DNA from: Eremophila alpestris peregrina
Taxonomy: Eukaryota > Chordata > Aves > Passeriformes > Alaudidae
NCBI GenBank assembly: GCA_009792885.1
Contig: WMCF01000030.1
Coordinates: 6,050,119-6,114,118 of the forward strand
Direction: 5' to 3'
Length of the DNA stretch: 64,000 nt
Shown: positions 23,979-36,300 of the stretch, one piece after another
How positions within the stretch are numbered: the stretch's first letter is position 1
Layout: each line of letters begins with the position of its first letter
Made by a program: the position numbers and the translations under genes
Notes under the pieces: generated by a model
The model's database searches: none
Seen by the model: only the letters and a program-made list of their open reading frames with translations
Told to the model about the DNA's origin: nothing

Positions 23979-24937
23979 TTATAATATATTGTTATATATA
24001 ACTAAAGGTTATATGCTTTATATGCCTTCAGAATGATTTCTCTGTATCCAATCGGTTTTGGAATAAATTTACCTGTTTCTTGATAATTCATGATAGGAAC
24101 AGGCCTTTTTTTCTGGTACCTTCTCTTTAGGATTGAAAGACGTATTTTTAAAGAGAAGCTTTTCTAGTGATTACATATCATCTTCTATTCAGTCATCCCT
24201 GGTTCTTAAGAACTGGAGCTATTCCAAAACCTTTTCTATTACTATATTTTATGACTGATGTCTAATTATCATCAGCATGATCCAGTACCTCCAAAGAATT
24301 TTTTAAAACCAGATGATTTTTTAGCATGATATGTTAAATTCTTTAGTTTCACAAAGTGTCTGCAGCTCATTTTTTATTTACATTAGTATAAAGATTTGCT
24401 GCTGTTACTGGCACAAAAACTTGAATCGAGAACCATACAGCAAAATGAAATTGATTATGCATTTAAATTTGACAGCTTTTTTGGATACCTATTTTACAGT
24501 TGTAAGACAAACATATTTAAAATATGAAACATGGCAAAAATCAATATTTAACCTTAATAATCATCAATAGCATATAGAAAGTACATCTGTTCAGGCATAT
24601 GTGCAATTAAATAATGTGACAAAATTCCCTGGGAAATAAATTTGTATTTTTTGTGTATAGTACGTCATAAAACTTATATTACTGGTTTCTGATATGTTAG
24701 GAGAAGATAACAGGTTATTATTAACAAATAAGTTGCTGATGATGAATGTAGCCAGGAAAATAAATATCACATAATCTTTAAAATTATTTATAAATGAAAA
24801 CATTTATGCAATTATCAGAATATTTTTTTTTTTGCAATTTCAAAGTCACATTGGATATTATCTGAAATCATTCATATTGTTCCAAAAGGTGGAATAGATT
24901 CTTATATGTTTCAACATGTATTGTTGAATGTAATAGC

Positions 24938-24961
24938 TAATGTAATATGTATATTACATTA
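24938..24961. repeat. Perfect AT-rich palindrome
   Basis: TAATGTAATAT and ATATTACATTA form an 11-bp perfect stem around a 2-nt centre. The word TGTAAT recurs several more times between 24930 and 25010. Confidence 0.8.
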
Positions 24962-27063
24962 TGTAATAAGTAACAAAATGTAATCACTTCAGCTAGTGTT
25001 ATTACATTAGAAACACTGAAAAAACATTGAAAGTATGAATGTGGTGTTTGAAACTGAGATTCACATCAGGTATCTAAAAATTAGAGATCTCAACTCAACT
25101 ACATTGACCCTGCAGACTAAAGAGGATCCTCATCACACTGATCAGAAACATCTTTTAAGATAAGGTAAATTACTTCCTGAAGGAACTTATATCTGTCATG
25201 TGAAAAGAGAAGCTAGGCTGCCTTAAGATGGCAAGTTTTAAAATGAGCTAAAATAAGATAAAACAATTCTTCCTTAGAGCTGCAGAAACAGAAATAGGAT
25301 GTGCCCTAAATTTAAGGTAATAATTTTAATAATTTTACCTCAGTATGTCAACAATATGTAATTGTAGTACATAAAGTATTTATATAACATTGCCATATTA
25401 TAAATTCGAACCTTCCTCAGCCTTTTAACATGGACAAATGAAATGTCAGAAGAATAGGGTTTGGCAGCTTATTATCTTTTGTTTTTCTTTAGCTTTATGA
25501 CTGGAGGAAGGGTGGGCAGTTCCCTTTTCTCCTCTGGGAGGAGGTAACACACGGAGGTTTCAGTTTTACTTTTCTGTTAAACTCATGTCTGACTGCCAGA
25601 TCTTTCTTAGCCTGTTTAATAATAAAGAATAATGATAAATAGCTGATTATCTTAACCAAGAACAATGCAGAATTTGTATCAAGACTCTAACTCTGTAGTG
25701 GCCATAGGCAGATCTCACAGTTGTGTCTGCAAGGGACAAAACTACACAGAGTTAAAAACCAAAGTGTGATTTAATAAAAAGAATCAAATATGAGTCCATC
25801 TGAGTTTATTTCACTCTTGCTGTAAAGGAAGAAAAAAAACTTTTGAAAAATTACATAAGAGAAGAAATTTTCCAACATATTCAAATTTCAACATTTACCA
25901 CTGAAGCTGTCAATTATTTATTGCAAAAGTAAATATGTCATGCATTTATTTGGTTTTGACAATGCACATTCAAGTCTTTTTTTGTAACTGTAACAATTTT
26001 CATTCCCAAAGCTATCAAGAATAAAAAAAAATCAGTTCTATCTGTCACCTGATAAGACAGCATTTTAAGAAATATTTGAAGTTCTGAATCTTCATTGGAA
26101 AAGCAGTCTTTTATTAGTCGATGTCGAAAACTAGCATGTAAATTAAATTTTGGCACAAATTAGTGAAAGCAGGAAAAAGGATAGAAAGGGAAGCTACTGT
26201 GGAAAGTGAATTTAGATGGGAAAGGAAATTAGCTGTGGCACTGCAAACCACAGGGGCTTTTGTGCTCTGTCATTTGCACTGCCAATGCTGTATTTGCAGA
26301 GCTTACATTCTCAGCAGCTTGTGTGTCTGCCATTGATGTATTACAGAAAGGCTGTCTTAGTAAATACGTATAAATACATCGTTTCTGAGACTAAGTGGTG
26401 CTAACACAATGCAATAAAAGGAATTAATCTTTATCCAGATCATTTTAGCTAAAAAATAGGACTATAAAAACTGATTACATGAGATAGCTGCTTTACAGAG
26501 GGAAATAAAATCTTATGTAAAATGTCTTTTGCTAAGAGAAAATAAACCAAAGGTGGTCAGGTAATGAATTGAGTGATATTTTTGAGAAGACCAAAATAAA
26601 ACATATTGTTAAATATTAGAGTATTTTAAGGTTGTCTTTTCAAAAGATGAGCACAGAAATAGCTTTCTTTCTGTTTCTTAGTCTTAACTGTAGTTGAATC
26701 TCTCTGTGTTTCTAGAGGATTGTCTTCTGAAACCCTTAGAGTGAGAGTGTCAATCTCCCTGGAAGATTTGTTACTGAAGCAATTTTATTTGGTTACAGGC
26801 ATGTTTCTTTAAGTAAGCCAGAATCATGACACCACTTTTATTCCTACCAGATATTTTAGCCACGAGAGAAAAAATGCACTGGAATAAAAGGAAACCAAGG
26901 AGAACAAGAAAATATTGAGGAAGATCCATGTTTGATGTTTCCTTTTCCCTGGAAAATATTTATCTGAGTAAATTCCATTCAAGATTCTGGTCTATCAGAA
27001 AGTGTAAGGTAGGAATGTTTTAAGAATGCTCTTTCAGATAAAGACTAAGATAAAAAGAAGTTG

Positions 27064-27083
27064 AATAAATAAATAAATAAATA
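27064..27083 (+). repeat. (AAAT)n microsatellite
   Basis: Five tandem AATA-type units, a short simple repeat. Confidence 0.85.
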
Positions 27084-27400
27084 CTCAAAATAGTCTGGCA
27101 AAAATTTACTGATAGAATTCTCCATTCAGATCAAGTAGATTATAGACACTGAAGTATGTTAAGGCCTCTGACTGAACAGTGAATATCAATTTCTTTAAAT
27201 TTTAAAAACGTTACTTTCTTATTCAGGCATTTATAGCATTGATTCAATATCAGAGAAACAATCAATATTAAAAATGTCTTCTAATTTTTTTTAATAACTA
27301 ATTTATTCCATTTGGGAAATGAAACACAAATACAGGGGAGGAATAAAAAATAAAAAAGAATCAATAATATGGATAAAATAGATTCTATCTTTGGACATAG

Positions 27401-27431
27401 AAGATAGAATAGAATAAAATAGAACAGAATC
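27401..27431 (+). repeat. AGAAT-type low-complexity repeat
   Basis: Imperfect units AGATAGAATAGAATAAAATA then GAACAGAAT, directly before a CR1 fragment. The units resemble slipped copies of a CR1 antisense tail (AGAATCATAGAAT). Confidence 0.55.
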
Positions 27432-27456
27432 ATTCCCATGTGTCCTCTCCCTGGAT

Positions 27457-27583
27457 CCCTGGGAGAAGAGCTCAGCATCCCCCTCTTCATTTCCCCTCCT
27501 TAGGAAGCTGCAAAGAGCACTGAGATCATCCTTCAGCCTGCTAACTAGACAAGCCCAAAGTCCTCAACTGCTCCTCATCATAT
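27457..27583 (-). mobile_element. CR1 LINE internal fragment, minus strand
   Basis: Carries CTTAGGAAGCTGCAAAGAG, CACTGAGATCATCCTTCAGC and TCAACTGCTCCTCATCAT, the antisense of the CR1 ORF2 C-terminal region (the phrase usually reads TAGTTGTAGAGAGCGATGAGGT...CTCAGC). It is short and decayed, with no tail. Confidence 0.65.
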
Positions 27584-30500
27584 AAATCAAAACAGATTTC
27601 CTTGCACAATACTAAAATTTTGTTTAACATGGATATCCTGTAATCACATAATACGTATGTGAGATAAATAATGAAGATGTTGAAAACATAATACTGTATG
27701 TATTATGTATTGCAATCTGTGGATCAGCTCTGCATTTATTCTAATGATAGTTATTTTTATGTTGGAATGAATAACATTAATTTCACCATTCTACTGCACA
27801 AATTAACTCACTTGAAAACATACTTTTTTCCTAAAGCATGAAATGCTTAACCTTAAAAGGAAACCTGTAATAACTTAAAAAGAAAAGTCATTTGAGACTA
27901 CCATTTCATGTTTTAAATGGTCCACAACAAGCTTTGAAATCTTGTTTAGATTCATATGTACTATTAGCTCTGTCTTCCCCTACAATGATCACTCTAGGGT
28001 TGCTATTAAATATTTAATCATAATATTGTTATTAATTTCTGACTGGAATTCAGAATTGTAGGAGAAAATATCTATTATGCAGTGACCTTTATATATAAGC
28101 ACTGAAGGCTAAATATTAAGAAGGTACTTGGTCTTTGCCTGGGTATGATTGATTATCATGTTATCATGTCCTGTCTGAATTAAACAAGTTCATGTTCTAC
28201 TGCACAGAGCAAACTTGTCCATCTTTGAGATGTGTATATCATATCCATGTGCTTTAGAACTTTTTTGTATATACAGATACTGTAAGTTATAAATTAAGTC
28301 AATTAAACTAAAATTATTTATCTAAATTAATGCATTTTAAGTACACTTGCTGTAAATACATTATTTAATTTTATATTTACATACTTTTGCTTACCATAAA
28401 TAACTTCTCCTAACTTGCTATGCAGTTTTTAATTCATGTTGTGTACAGTAAGAACAACATTTGAATAAAATATATTAGTTTAATTCAACTTCTTTTTGAA
28501 TTCTTCAAACTCATTCACTTTCCCTTGTATTTTTATTATTTTTTTCCTACTGCTATAAAAATTTTAGAAGACTAGAAGATAGGGTAAAATATGAATAGTT
28601 GTTAGATTCTGTTGCCAATAAATGAATAGAAATATAAGAGGAGGAAATACCATCATGCTAAATCTCTTGTTAAGAGACATCTTAATCCAGTCCAAGAGCT
28701 TTTTTGCCATTATGGCTAAAAGGCCTCTTATACCACTCTAAAAGTGCAAGATATTGGAATTTATGTGGACTTACATTAGTCTGAAACAGTTTTACCTAGC
28801 AATGGTCTAGTAGCCAAGTGACTGTTGCCTATTCCACCTTAAGTTCAGAAAAATTTGATATAGTCTGAGAAACCTAAGCATTTGCTGCTGACAAAGAACA
28901 GCTTTCTGATTTTGTGTCCTAGTGTGTAACTCTTTATCAGGAAACATACATGAATGCAAAATATTTTAAGGCCTAAGAACAAGTAGGAAAAGACTGTTGC
29001 TATAAGCCTCAAAACTGTTTCCTGCAAACTCAAGATGCTTAAGACTGTGAGAGACAATTTATCTCTACTTTGAGCACTGATACTGCTGACCTTAGGATGC
29101 AGGAGAACCATAAACATCTTTCTCTCCATAAACCCACTGCAAACTCCTGATTCCACAACACTTGGCCAACTTAGTACAAAGGAGCCAAGGTTCATCTCCA
29201 CTATAGCAAAAGTGTGTAGTTTTGCCTGAGATTGCTGAAAAAGAACTGTAAGAAAAGCTGCTAAAGATCAAGAAAATAATATTACAGGAAAACTTTATAA
29301 TTTTTATAATTCATCTTTATAATTCAAATCTTTAATAAGTCAGAGCATCAAAAAGCAAAGACTCCAAAAACTCCAACATGAAAATAAATAAAATCCTAAA
29401 GGGAAAATAAAATCACCAAAAAACTCAACAACATCAACAATGTAACAAACAAAGAAGCAACCACCCCCTAAAAAAATCAACAATAGAAAAATATCCAGAA
29501 AAACCCAAACAAGCCTCCCTGAACAATACAAGAAGTATGGAAAGTAAGCAAGTAAAGCAAATAATTATCAAATTATTTGGTCAGTTCAACAGTACTGGCT
29601 TATTGTTAGTTGAGCTTAACACTTATATTGTTGTAAGATTCTACAAACAAAAGCCTACTGAACTGAAGGACAAGGCAACATTACTGGAGTGACTGTCCCC
29701 ATTCCTGGAACAAGGAATAAGAAGGTACCAATGAAGACAAGGAACAAGGAGGACTCGGGTAAGGACAAAGAGGGAAAGACAGGAGTCAGAAAGTAGGGAT
29801 GATGTTTGCAAGGATGAAGTAAAACAAAAAAATAAACCAAACTCCCAAAACCTAAAATCAGAACAGCTAAGACAAGAATAAGAGTGAAACCCTTAGAAGT
29901 GCAACTACCATCAAGTGGCACACAGAAAAAGAAAAGCCATTACCAAGTCAGCAAGTGATGGATTTTATATACAAAGAATAAACAACCAGTCAGGCTAACA
30001 GGCTGCTTCTTTGTCTCCTGACTGACTCTTGTCAGGCAACTAATGGCAGCTCAATTGCCTGGACCTGACATGGACTGACAGCTGCCTTGTTTGATGCTTC
30101 ATGCTTCAGAAACCCCAAGTGATTCTTGCCACACATTCTTATTTTACTTTCCCTTGTATTCCCTGCTGTAGAATAAATATATTCTTTGAATGAAGGTTTC
30201 TTTCTCATGATTGAGACATCTAAAACATTTTTCTTTCCTTCTAATTATCTTTTGCCTACCATGGTATAAATTCAGGACTAGGATTTTAATTCTGTGAAAC
30301 CAGTTTTCGTTCTCTCCCCTCTGACTACATAGTTTTTATATGAAATATCTTGAGAAACAAACACAAAGAAACCTCAACCAGCAGTCTTATCTTATTAAAA
30401 TATTCAATAAGCTAATGAAGTACTGAAGGCAGCAGAAGAAATTTATCAGCTAAAAGCAACTTGCCAAGGGAGTTATATTTCCATGGAATACAAGATAAAA

Positions 30501-32183
30501 AGAGTGAGAGGAGAGGATGGTTTGTTACATTGCATTTAATTATGAAAAAAATAGTATATAAAAAAGCATATGTTTCAAACTTGAAGCTCTGGAAACTTTA
30601 CAGACTGAAAAATTCATATTTTTTCTTTCTGCAATAATGGCTGTATAATGGCTTCAGAATTGGAGGAATTTTTTTAAGTGTTGGAATATAGACTAAATTA
30701 AAAGATGAAAGAAGTCCAGTCCCATAAAAAAGTCACAAAATCCTTTGTAGTTAGGACATATTAGCCCTATTCCATCATTCAGGTGTGACTAGAGTGAAAG
30801 GATAGTTTAGCAGAATTACATACTCTTGGACTAAAAGCTGATAAGCCTAAACAACAGACTAATTTTTGCTGGGCTGATCCAGGAAAAAGTCACACCTGAG
30901 ATGTGACATATTCAGATGATGTGCAGCTGTACAAGTGTCCTTTTGCTTAGAACAAAGTAATTCTAAGGGAATACCAGATGCTACTATCTAAAATGGAAAA
31001 TTATAAAAAGAATTATCTCAATATCATTCTTGTCTAGCTATTGGTACTGGCAATAACTATAAACTTTAAAAACTGACCAAATTTAGGACTTTGTTTAAAC
31101 ACTTATAAACACCAAAGCCAAGGGGAAGCACTGTGTAAGTGTTCAACTGCAACTGTGGGTTCTGAAACCCACATGTATTTCTATTAAAAAACTCTTTGAA
31201 CAAAAATTTTTTTTAAAACTTTAAATATTTGTAAAGAGTACAATGATATTATTGTTATCTTTAAAAGGCCTCATCCAGAATGGATCTACAAATGAACTGA
31301 AAAAGTGGTCTGAGAAATAAACGGGAGGAGTCGTCCAGGAACCAGACTCTGTCATGAAAATGAAGCTACAATATTTATTTTCATTAGGACATTAAAATCA
31401 ATGAGTATACTTTGTGTGTTACTAGAAAAGTTTGGAAGAATGGAAGAATGAGCCAATATATCTTTAAAAAAAAAAGAAGTTTGGAAAGTTGTGCTATAAA
31501 AATTTGTACCAACTCTTACAGAAAGTTACACAAAAAATTTTTCTATTTTTCTCCAAGAAAAAATTATAGTAAATTATTAATAATTTATATAATTATAATA
31601 ATATTTGAAATAGTACACAGAATATTTAAACTCAATAAATTCCTTCTAAAAATTATGCTTTTTGATTTTAAAATTAATTCATTATTTTTGCCCATTTTTT
31701 TCAAGTAAAGTCAATTATTTCTAACTCCATTCTTGACTCTATTATTTGCTTAGAATGACTGAAACCAGCACAGCTAAGGAGGTGATGGGAAAAAAGAGAA
31801 AACTTTGTTGTTTTCCTCTAAACTTTACTGAATTCAAAGGCCAATGAAGTCAATATAAATCTTTCCATTACCTACAGTGAGCTTTTGATCATGCCAAAAC
31901 TTTATACTTCAAAGGATAGCTCCCACTCACCCTTTAAGGTTTTTCCCCTCTTTTAGGCATCATAACTTTGCTACTCTCTATGCCTCACTTTTTGTATTTC
32001 TTTCAGGAAATCTTGGCCCACTTTTCCTTCTTTATGACAGATGATTTTATGGAAAATTCAGCTGATACACAAAACAAAATAACTGTGCACAGCAAGAGGC
32101 AGACTTGCCAACTTTTTGTGAGGGAGCAACACCCATCTATACTCTGTTGTCTCCAAGAGATTTAAAACTTCTGCTTATCCTGA
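27584..32183. other. Unique AT-rich non-coding sequence
   Basis: I recognise no gene or known element. A minus-strand frame of 118 codons (28845-29201) has no recognisable motif. The interval includes the A-rich, T-poor tract at 29340-29960, treated separately. Confidence 0.5.
29340..29960 (+). repeat. A-rich, T-poor strand-asymmetric tract
   Basis: About 600 bp in which the plus strand is strongly A-rich and T-poor; line 29401-29460, for example, has 36 A and 6 T. It is not a tandem repeat. Absence of T on one strand creates open frames on the other (63 and 88 codons on minus), which are artefacts. Retroviral internal DNA is A-rich in this way, but no gag or pol motif is visible. Confidence 0.5.
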
Positions 32184-33325
32184 TGTATTTTTTTTTATGG
32201 CCTGTTTTTTTGGTAGCAAGGTGGTCACAGAGGTGTCTTCTTGTGAAAAGCTGCTGGAAGCTTCCACCATGTCCAGCAGTGCCAGTCCCTGATGGCTCTG
32301 AAGGTGGACATGCTGTTGGCCAAAGCTGGGCCAGTGAGAGATAACACCTCTGTGCATGACATATTTAAAATGAAAACAAAATCAAAAGGTTTTGGCTTCT
32401 AGCCAGAGAAGAGGAGGAAGTGAAAACATGTGAAGGAAACAACCTGGCAACACCAAGGTCAGTGCAGAAGGAGGGCAGGAGGTGCTTCAGGCACCAGAGC
32501 CAAGATTCCTCTGCAGACCTTGGTGAGAGCATGGTGAAGCAGCTGTGCTCCTGCAGCCCATGAGGGGTGCAGAAATCCACTGACAGCCCATGGGGATCCA
32601 TGGGGAATGCAGAGATCCATCCACAGCCCATGGGGATCCACGGGGAATGAAGAGATCCATCCACAGTCCGTGGGGATCCACGGGGGATGCAGAGCCTGTG
32701 GAGGAGGTGCCCATACTGGAGCAGGTGGATGTCTGGAGGAGGCTGTGATTCAGAGGGAGACCTGGTGGAGAGAGAGGGGCCCTGCTTCCAGGATGGAGCA
32801 ACCTGTCCTTGGAGGACTGCACACCACGGAAGAGTGACCCACGCCTCAGCAGTTTTGGGAGCACTGTGTGCCCATGGGGGCAGTTCATGTTGCAGCAGGT
32901 GCTGTTTGGCTGCTGCTTGTGAGAGTGGACCCACGCTGGAGAAGTTCATGGAGAGCCTTCTCCCGTGGGAGGGACCCGACAGTCTCACAGGTGAAAGACT
33001 CCTTTTCCCGGAGCAGGGGAAGAAAATCTCAGTGATGAACTGACCAAAACTCCCATGCCCTGTTTTCCTGGTTTTCAGCTCACCCCAGGACACGTTTCCC
33101 TGTGCTGTTAGTGGGAAGGAGGGAAGGGCTGGGGGGACTAAGTGTTTCAAAGGCTTATTTTGCTTCTCATTATCCTCCTCTGATTCTGTTAGTAATACAT
33201 TCACTTTGCAACCTTCACCTTAAAGTTGAGCCTGTTTTGCCCTTGAAGTGCTTCTCCCAGTCCTTATCTCAGTCATAAAACCTTTGTTATTTTTTTTTCT
33301 CTCCACTGCCCAGTTGTGGCGTTGG
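32184..33325 (+). mobile_element. ERVL-like LTR, family B, long copy
   Basis: A plus-strand LTR of roughly 1.1 kb, aligned by eye with 38430-39441. It opens TGTATTTT...GGCCTG and TTTTTTTGGTAGCAAGG. It has a TATA-like ATATTTAAAA (32361-32370), the phrase AACACCAAGGTCAGTGCAGA and many GGAGCAGGTGGATG/CCATGGGG units. Later parts are ATCTCAGTGATGAACTGACC and CTTCTCATTATCCTCCTCTG. An internal 40-bp unit is tandemly repeated (32585-32697). The 3' end is altered after about 33325, where the family's usual end (GCATCCAGCCAGGGTCAA) is absent. A 279-codon open frame antisense to it (32365-33204) follows from its GC-rich repeats and is not a gene. Confidence 0.85.
32585..32697 (+). repeat. 40-bp tandem repeat inside the LTR
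   Basis: The unit begins AGCCCATGGGGATCCATGGG and recurs at 32585, 32625 and 32665, the last copy partial and diverged. A related shorter unit precedes it (32550-32584). The family B copy at 38430 lacks this expansion, so it arose in this copy or its subfamily. Confidence 0.85.
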
Positions 33326-36300
33326 GAAATAGATGTTTATATGTGGAAGAGGCATTTGTGAATTCTACTAGACCCAGCTACCCCTCTCTGTCTGAAATAT
33401 TTGTATTGCCATTTAGAAAGAAAGTGGTGCTCTCTAGGATAATTACATAAAAAGTAGGATATTTTGATTGTCCTCCTTCCTTTTATTTTTTATAAATTAT
33501 TTTATTTTTAAATCAATGTATACTTCAATGTAACATGAACTTCATCATCATAAAGTGAAAGTATATCATCCCAGACAGATGGATTGAAGTATGACAAATG
33601 TTTTATAAGTATGACATTTCTTACAAAATAGAAGAACTGAGAACAAGGGGAGGGAGATAGCACGATAGAAATAAAATTTTTTAAAATCTGTCCTTGTCAA
33701 TAAATGTAGTAACAACACCCTTTAATTTACTTTATGTCTGCTAAAATTAGTGACTAGAAGGTATGTACTTTTTAGATGTGCTTGGTGTTCAAGTAGAATG
33801 AAAGCTAGATTTAAACAGAGCTATTTTAAGCACACCAGTTGGTAGTGCACTGAGATAAAGGAATAACTTCTTAGTATAAGATGTTGTAAACAAGACTTAA
33901 AAAAGCTGTTAACAACACGAGTTCTTATCCAAAATGACTTTCTGCTGTACTCAGCTATTAGTTAATGCATTAGCAGCACAAATCTATCAATTATTTTCAC
34001 AGCTTTCCTGTCTGTACTTCACAGAGTACACTCTTAGCAAAGAGGAAAATTTATAAAAATAGTTACAGAGTTCTTTTAGAATTCTGTGAACAAGTCAGAT
34101 TCATATCTTTGATGATCATGAAAGATGTGGTATTTTAGTAGGACATATTGTGGAGGTAATGCCTAATTAGAGTTCTCGGCACCATTAAAACTTAAACAAA
34201 TTTAATTTTCTGAGCCAAAATATGCCCATTAATTTTAACAGTAAGTTTGTTTCTTTTAACAACAAGAGTCTTATAAAAGGTATTGTCTTTTTCCAGAAAA
34301 TTATTTAAATTGTTAAGCTATATTTATTTATGTCAAAATAGAAGCTATTATGGGAATTTTAAATGTAAGAATCTAGCTATTATTTTTTGTATCAGTTACG
34401 TCTATAATTTCATGACAAAGGCAAGGTTTTGGAATAACAGTGTGCAATAAAGGCAGGAATAAGGGGAAAAGCAAACATTGGATCAGATCCCTCAGGCACA
34501 TTTAGGTGTCTCTCTTACCCAACAAAGTGAATTAAGCACCAACATGCTTTTGAAGATCTGGTTCTTAACAGATTGTTGTAGTTAAAAAGAACAGCAAAAT
34601 CATGTGTGTCCAGGGAAGTAGAGAGGGAAGTTGCAATGGCAATTCTATTTGCCCAGAGAATATTCAATAGACTCTTATGTCAAATAAGTCTAATTTTGAA
34701 AAGTAATCAATATTATTGCCAAAACTTGTGTGAATCTCAATGCTTCAGAGCAAAAGTAGGCAAATATTTGTTAGTTTCTCTGTGCTGCTCCTCGAATTCC
34801 TTGCGGACTGGAGAGGGCCTATGCTCCCACGAGAAGCATGACCTGTTTACCCTGATGACTGAGACAAGGAAAGGACCTGCTTTTCTCTGCCTCAGTGTTA
34901 TGTACTGAACTGAGGGAACCAAATCTTTAGTCTACTGTCATAAATTAATGATGTGAGGAATGTCCAGCTACAGTTTATTCTTAACTACCTGCACATATGC
35001 CTTTTAGAGAAAAGCCCTCTAACAAGGTGTTAGCTACAGTAAACGTCTTGCAGTTGAATGAGCACAACTTGAACAAGCACCACAGAAGGGAAACTTGGAA
35101 AATATTTAAGTGATCCAAACTCATCTACTTGTCTGGAAGACTATAGAAGTTCAGCCTCAGACTTTATTGACATTTGATCCTTTGAAAAAAATCATCTGAT
35201 ATCTAAATTTGTTTACAATTTTAATAGTTAAAAAAAAAAAAGTCAGTTTGACTTTTTGTTTTGAATTTAATTTAAAAAATTATATAAATTGACCAAAATT
35301 CTGAGTATAACTTCTCTACTGTGATTTTGCACATTTAATTTAGTTTCTCTTTGAAAGTCTTCACTTGACTCTTTAGACATATAATGCTAAATCAATTAAA
35401 ATCAACTAAATTTGTGCCTATTCAAAAGAAAATACACTTTTAGAAGAAAAAGAACAAATACTCTACAAAATGTGTAAAAGATGGATGACTTAGTGGCTGC
35501 AACAGCTGCAATACTGCATTCCCAAAAAGTTATGTTAGTTGACTTCAAATGAAGTAATCTATGACAGTAAAAGTTCTCAAAGTTCTTGAGAAATGGTAAA
35601 TCTGATTAAGAAGAAAATGATAAGTTCAGTCAATATGATGTGATCTTGGGTGCTCAGATTTGAACGACGTTCACACTTTTAGTTTAAAGTTTCTCATGTG
35701 AGGGAAACTCACTAAAAATGCTGTCTTGTCCTAACTGATTCACACAGAGGAGTCCTGATAGAATAAAGAATGAACAGGAAAGGTCACTTTTTCAGCCCTC
35801 TGAAATGGTAATATGAATCTAACCTGTCTCCCAGTTGTATAGCAATAGTGTTATCAGTAATGAAATCACTTAATAGGAGTGCTTTACTCTTAATGACAGA
35901 GTTAACCAAGGCTGCCAGAGTTTGCTGCAATAACTATATTGATTTAGAAAGATAATTGGAAGCCAATCTAGGATTATGTGAGAGAAATAAAAGTCTCTTG
36001 AGAAAAGAGGTCTTGCAATTGAGATTATATAATACTGGTATGGTTTTCAATTTTGTGAATGTTCACAGTCTTGCAAATTAGACACATGTGATGCAGAATT
36101 AACAGGTTTTGGAACTAAAGAGGTATTTTGGATAAAGGAGAGTTATTCCTTGATGACAGTGAAGACAGTGAAAAAAGCATAAATTGTAAATGTTATAACA
36201 AAATAAAAAAAAAAAAAAAGAAACAAAAAAACCACCAGAAATATCAACAATGGGTTTGGTGATTTAATATCTAGGAAATAAACAGGAGATACTGCCAATC

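Larger units (their letters stand above)
23979..27456. other. Unique AT-rich non-coding sequence
   Basis: Long AT-rich interval with no gene or element recognised. It contains a perfect AT palindrome (24938-24961) and short simple repeats at 27064-27083 and 27401-27431. Confidence 0.55.

Noticed and set aside
25400..25416. B-box-like GGTTCGAATTT on the minus strand
   Set aside because: No A box at tRNA spacing and no cloverleaf stems around it.
32365..33204. 279-codon minus-strand open frame, the longest in the window
   Set aside because: It lies wholly antisense to a family B LTR, and its repeats mirror the 40-bp DNA tandem repeat; there is no known domain and no promoter or splice context.
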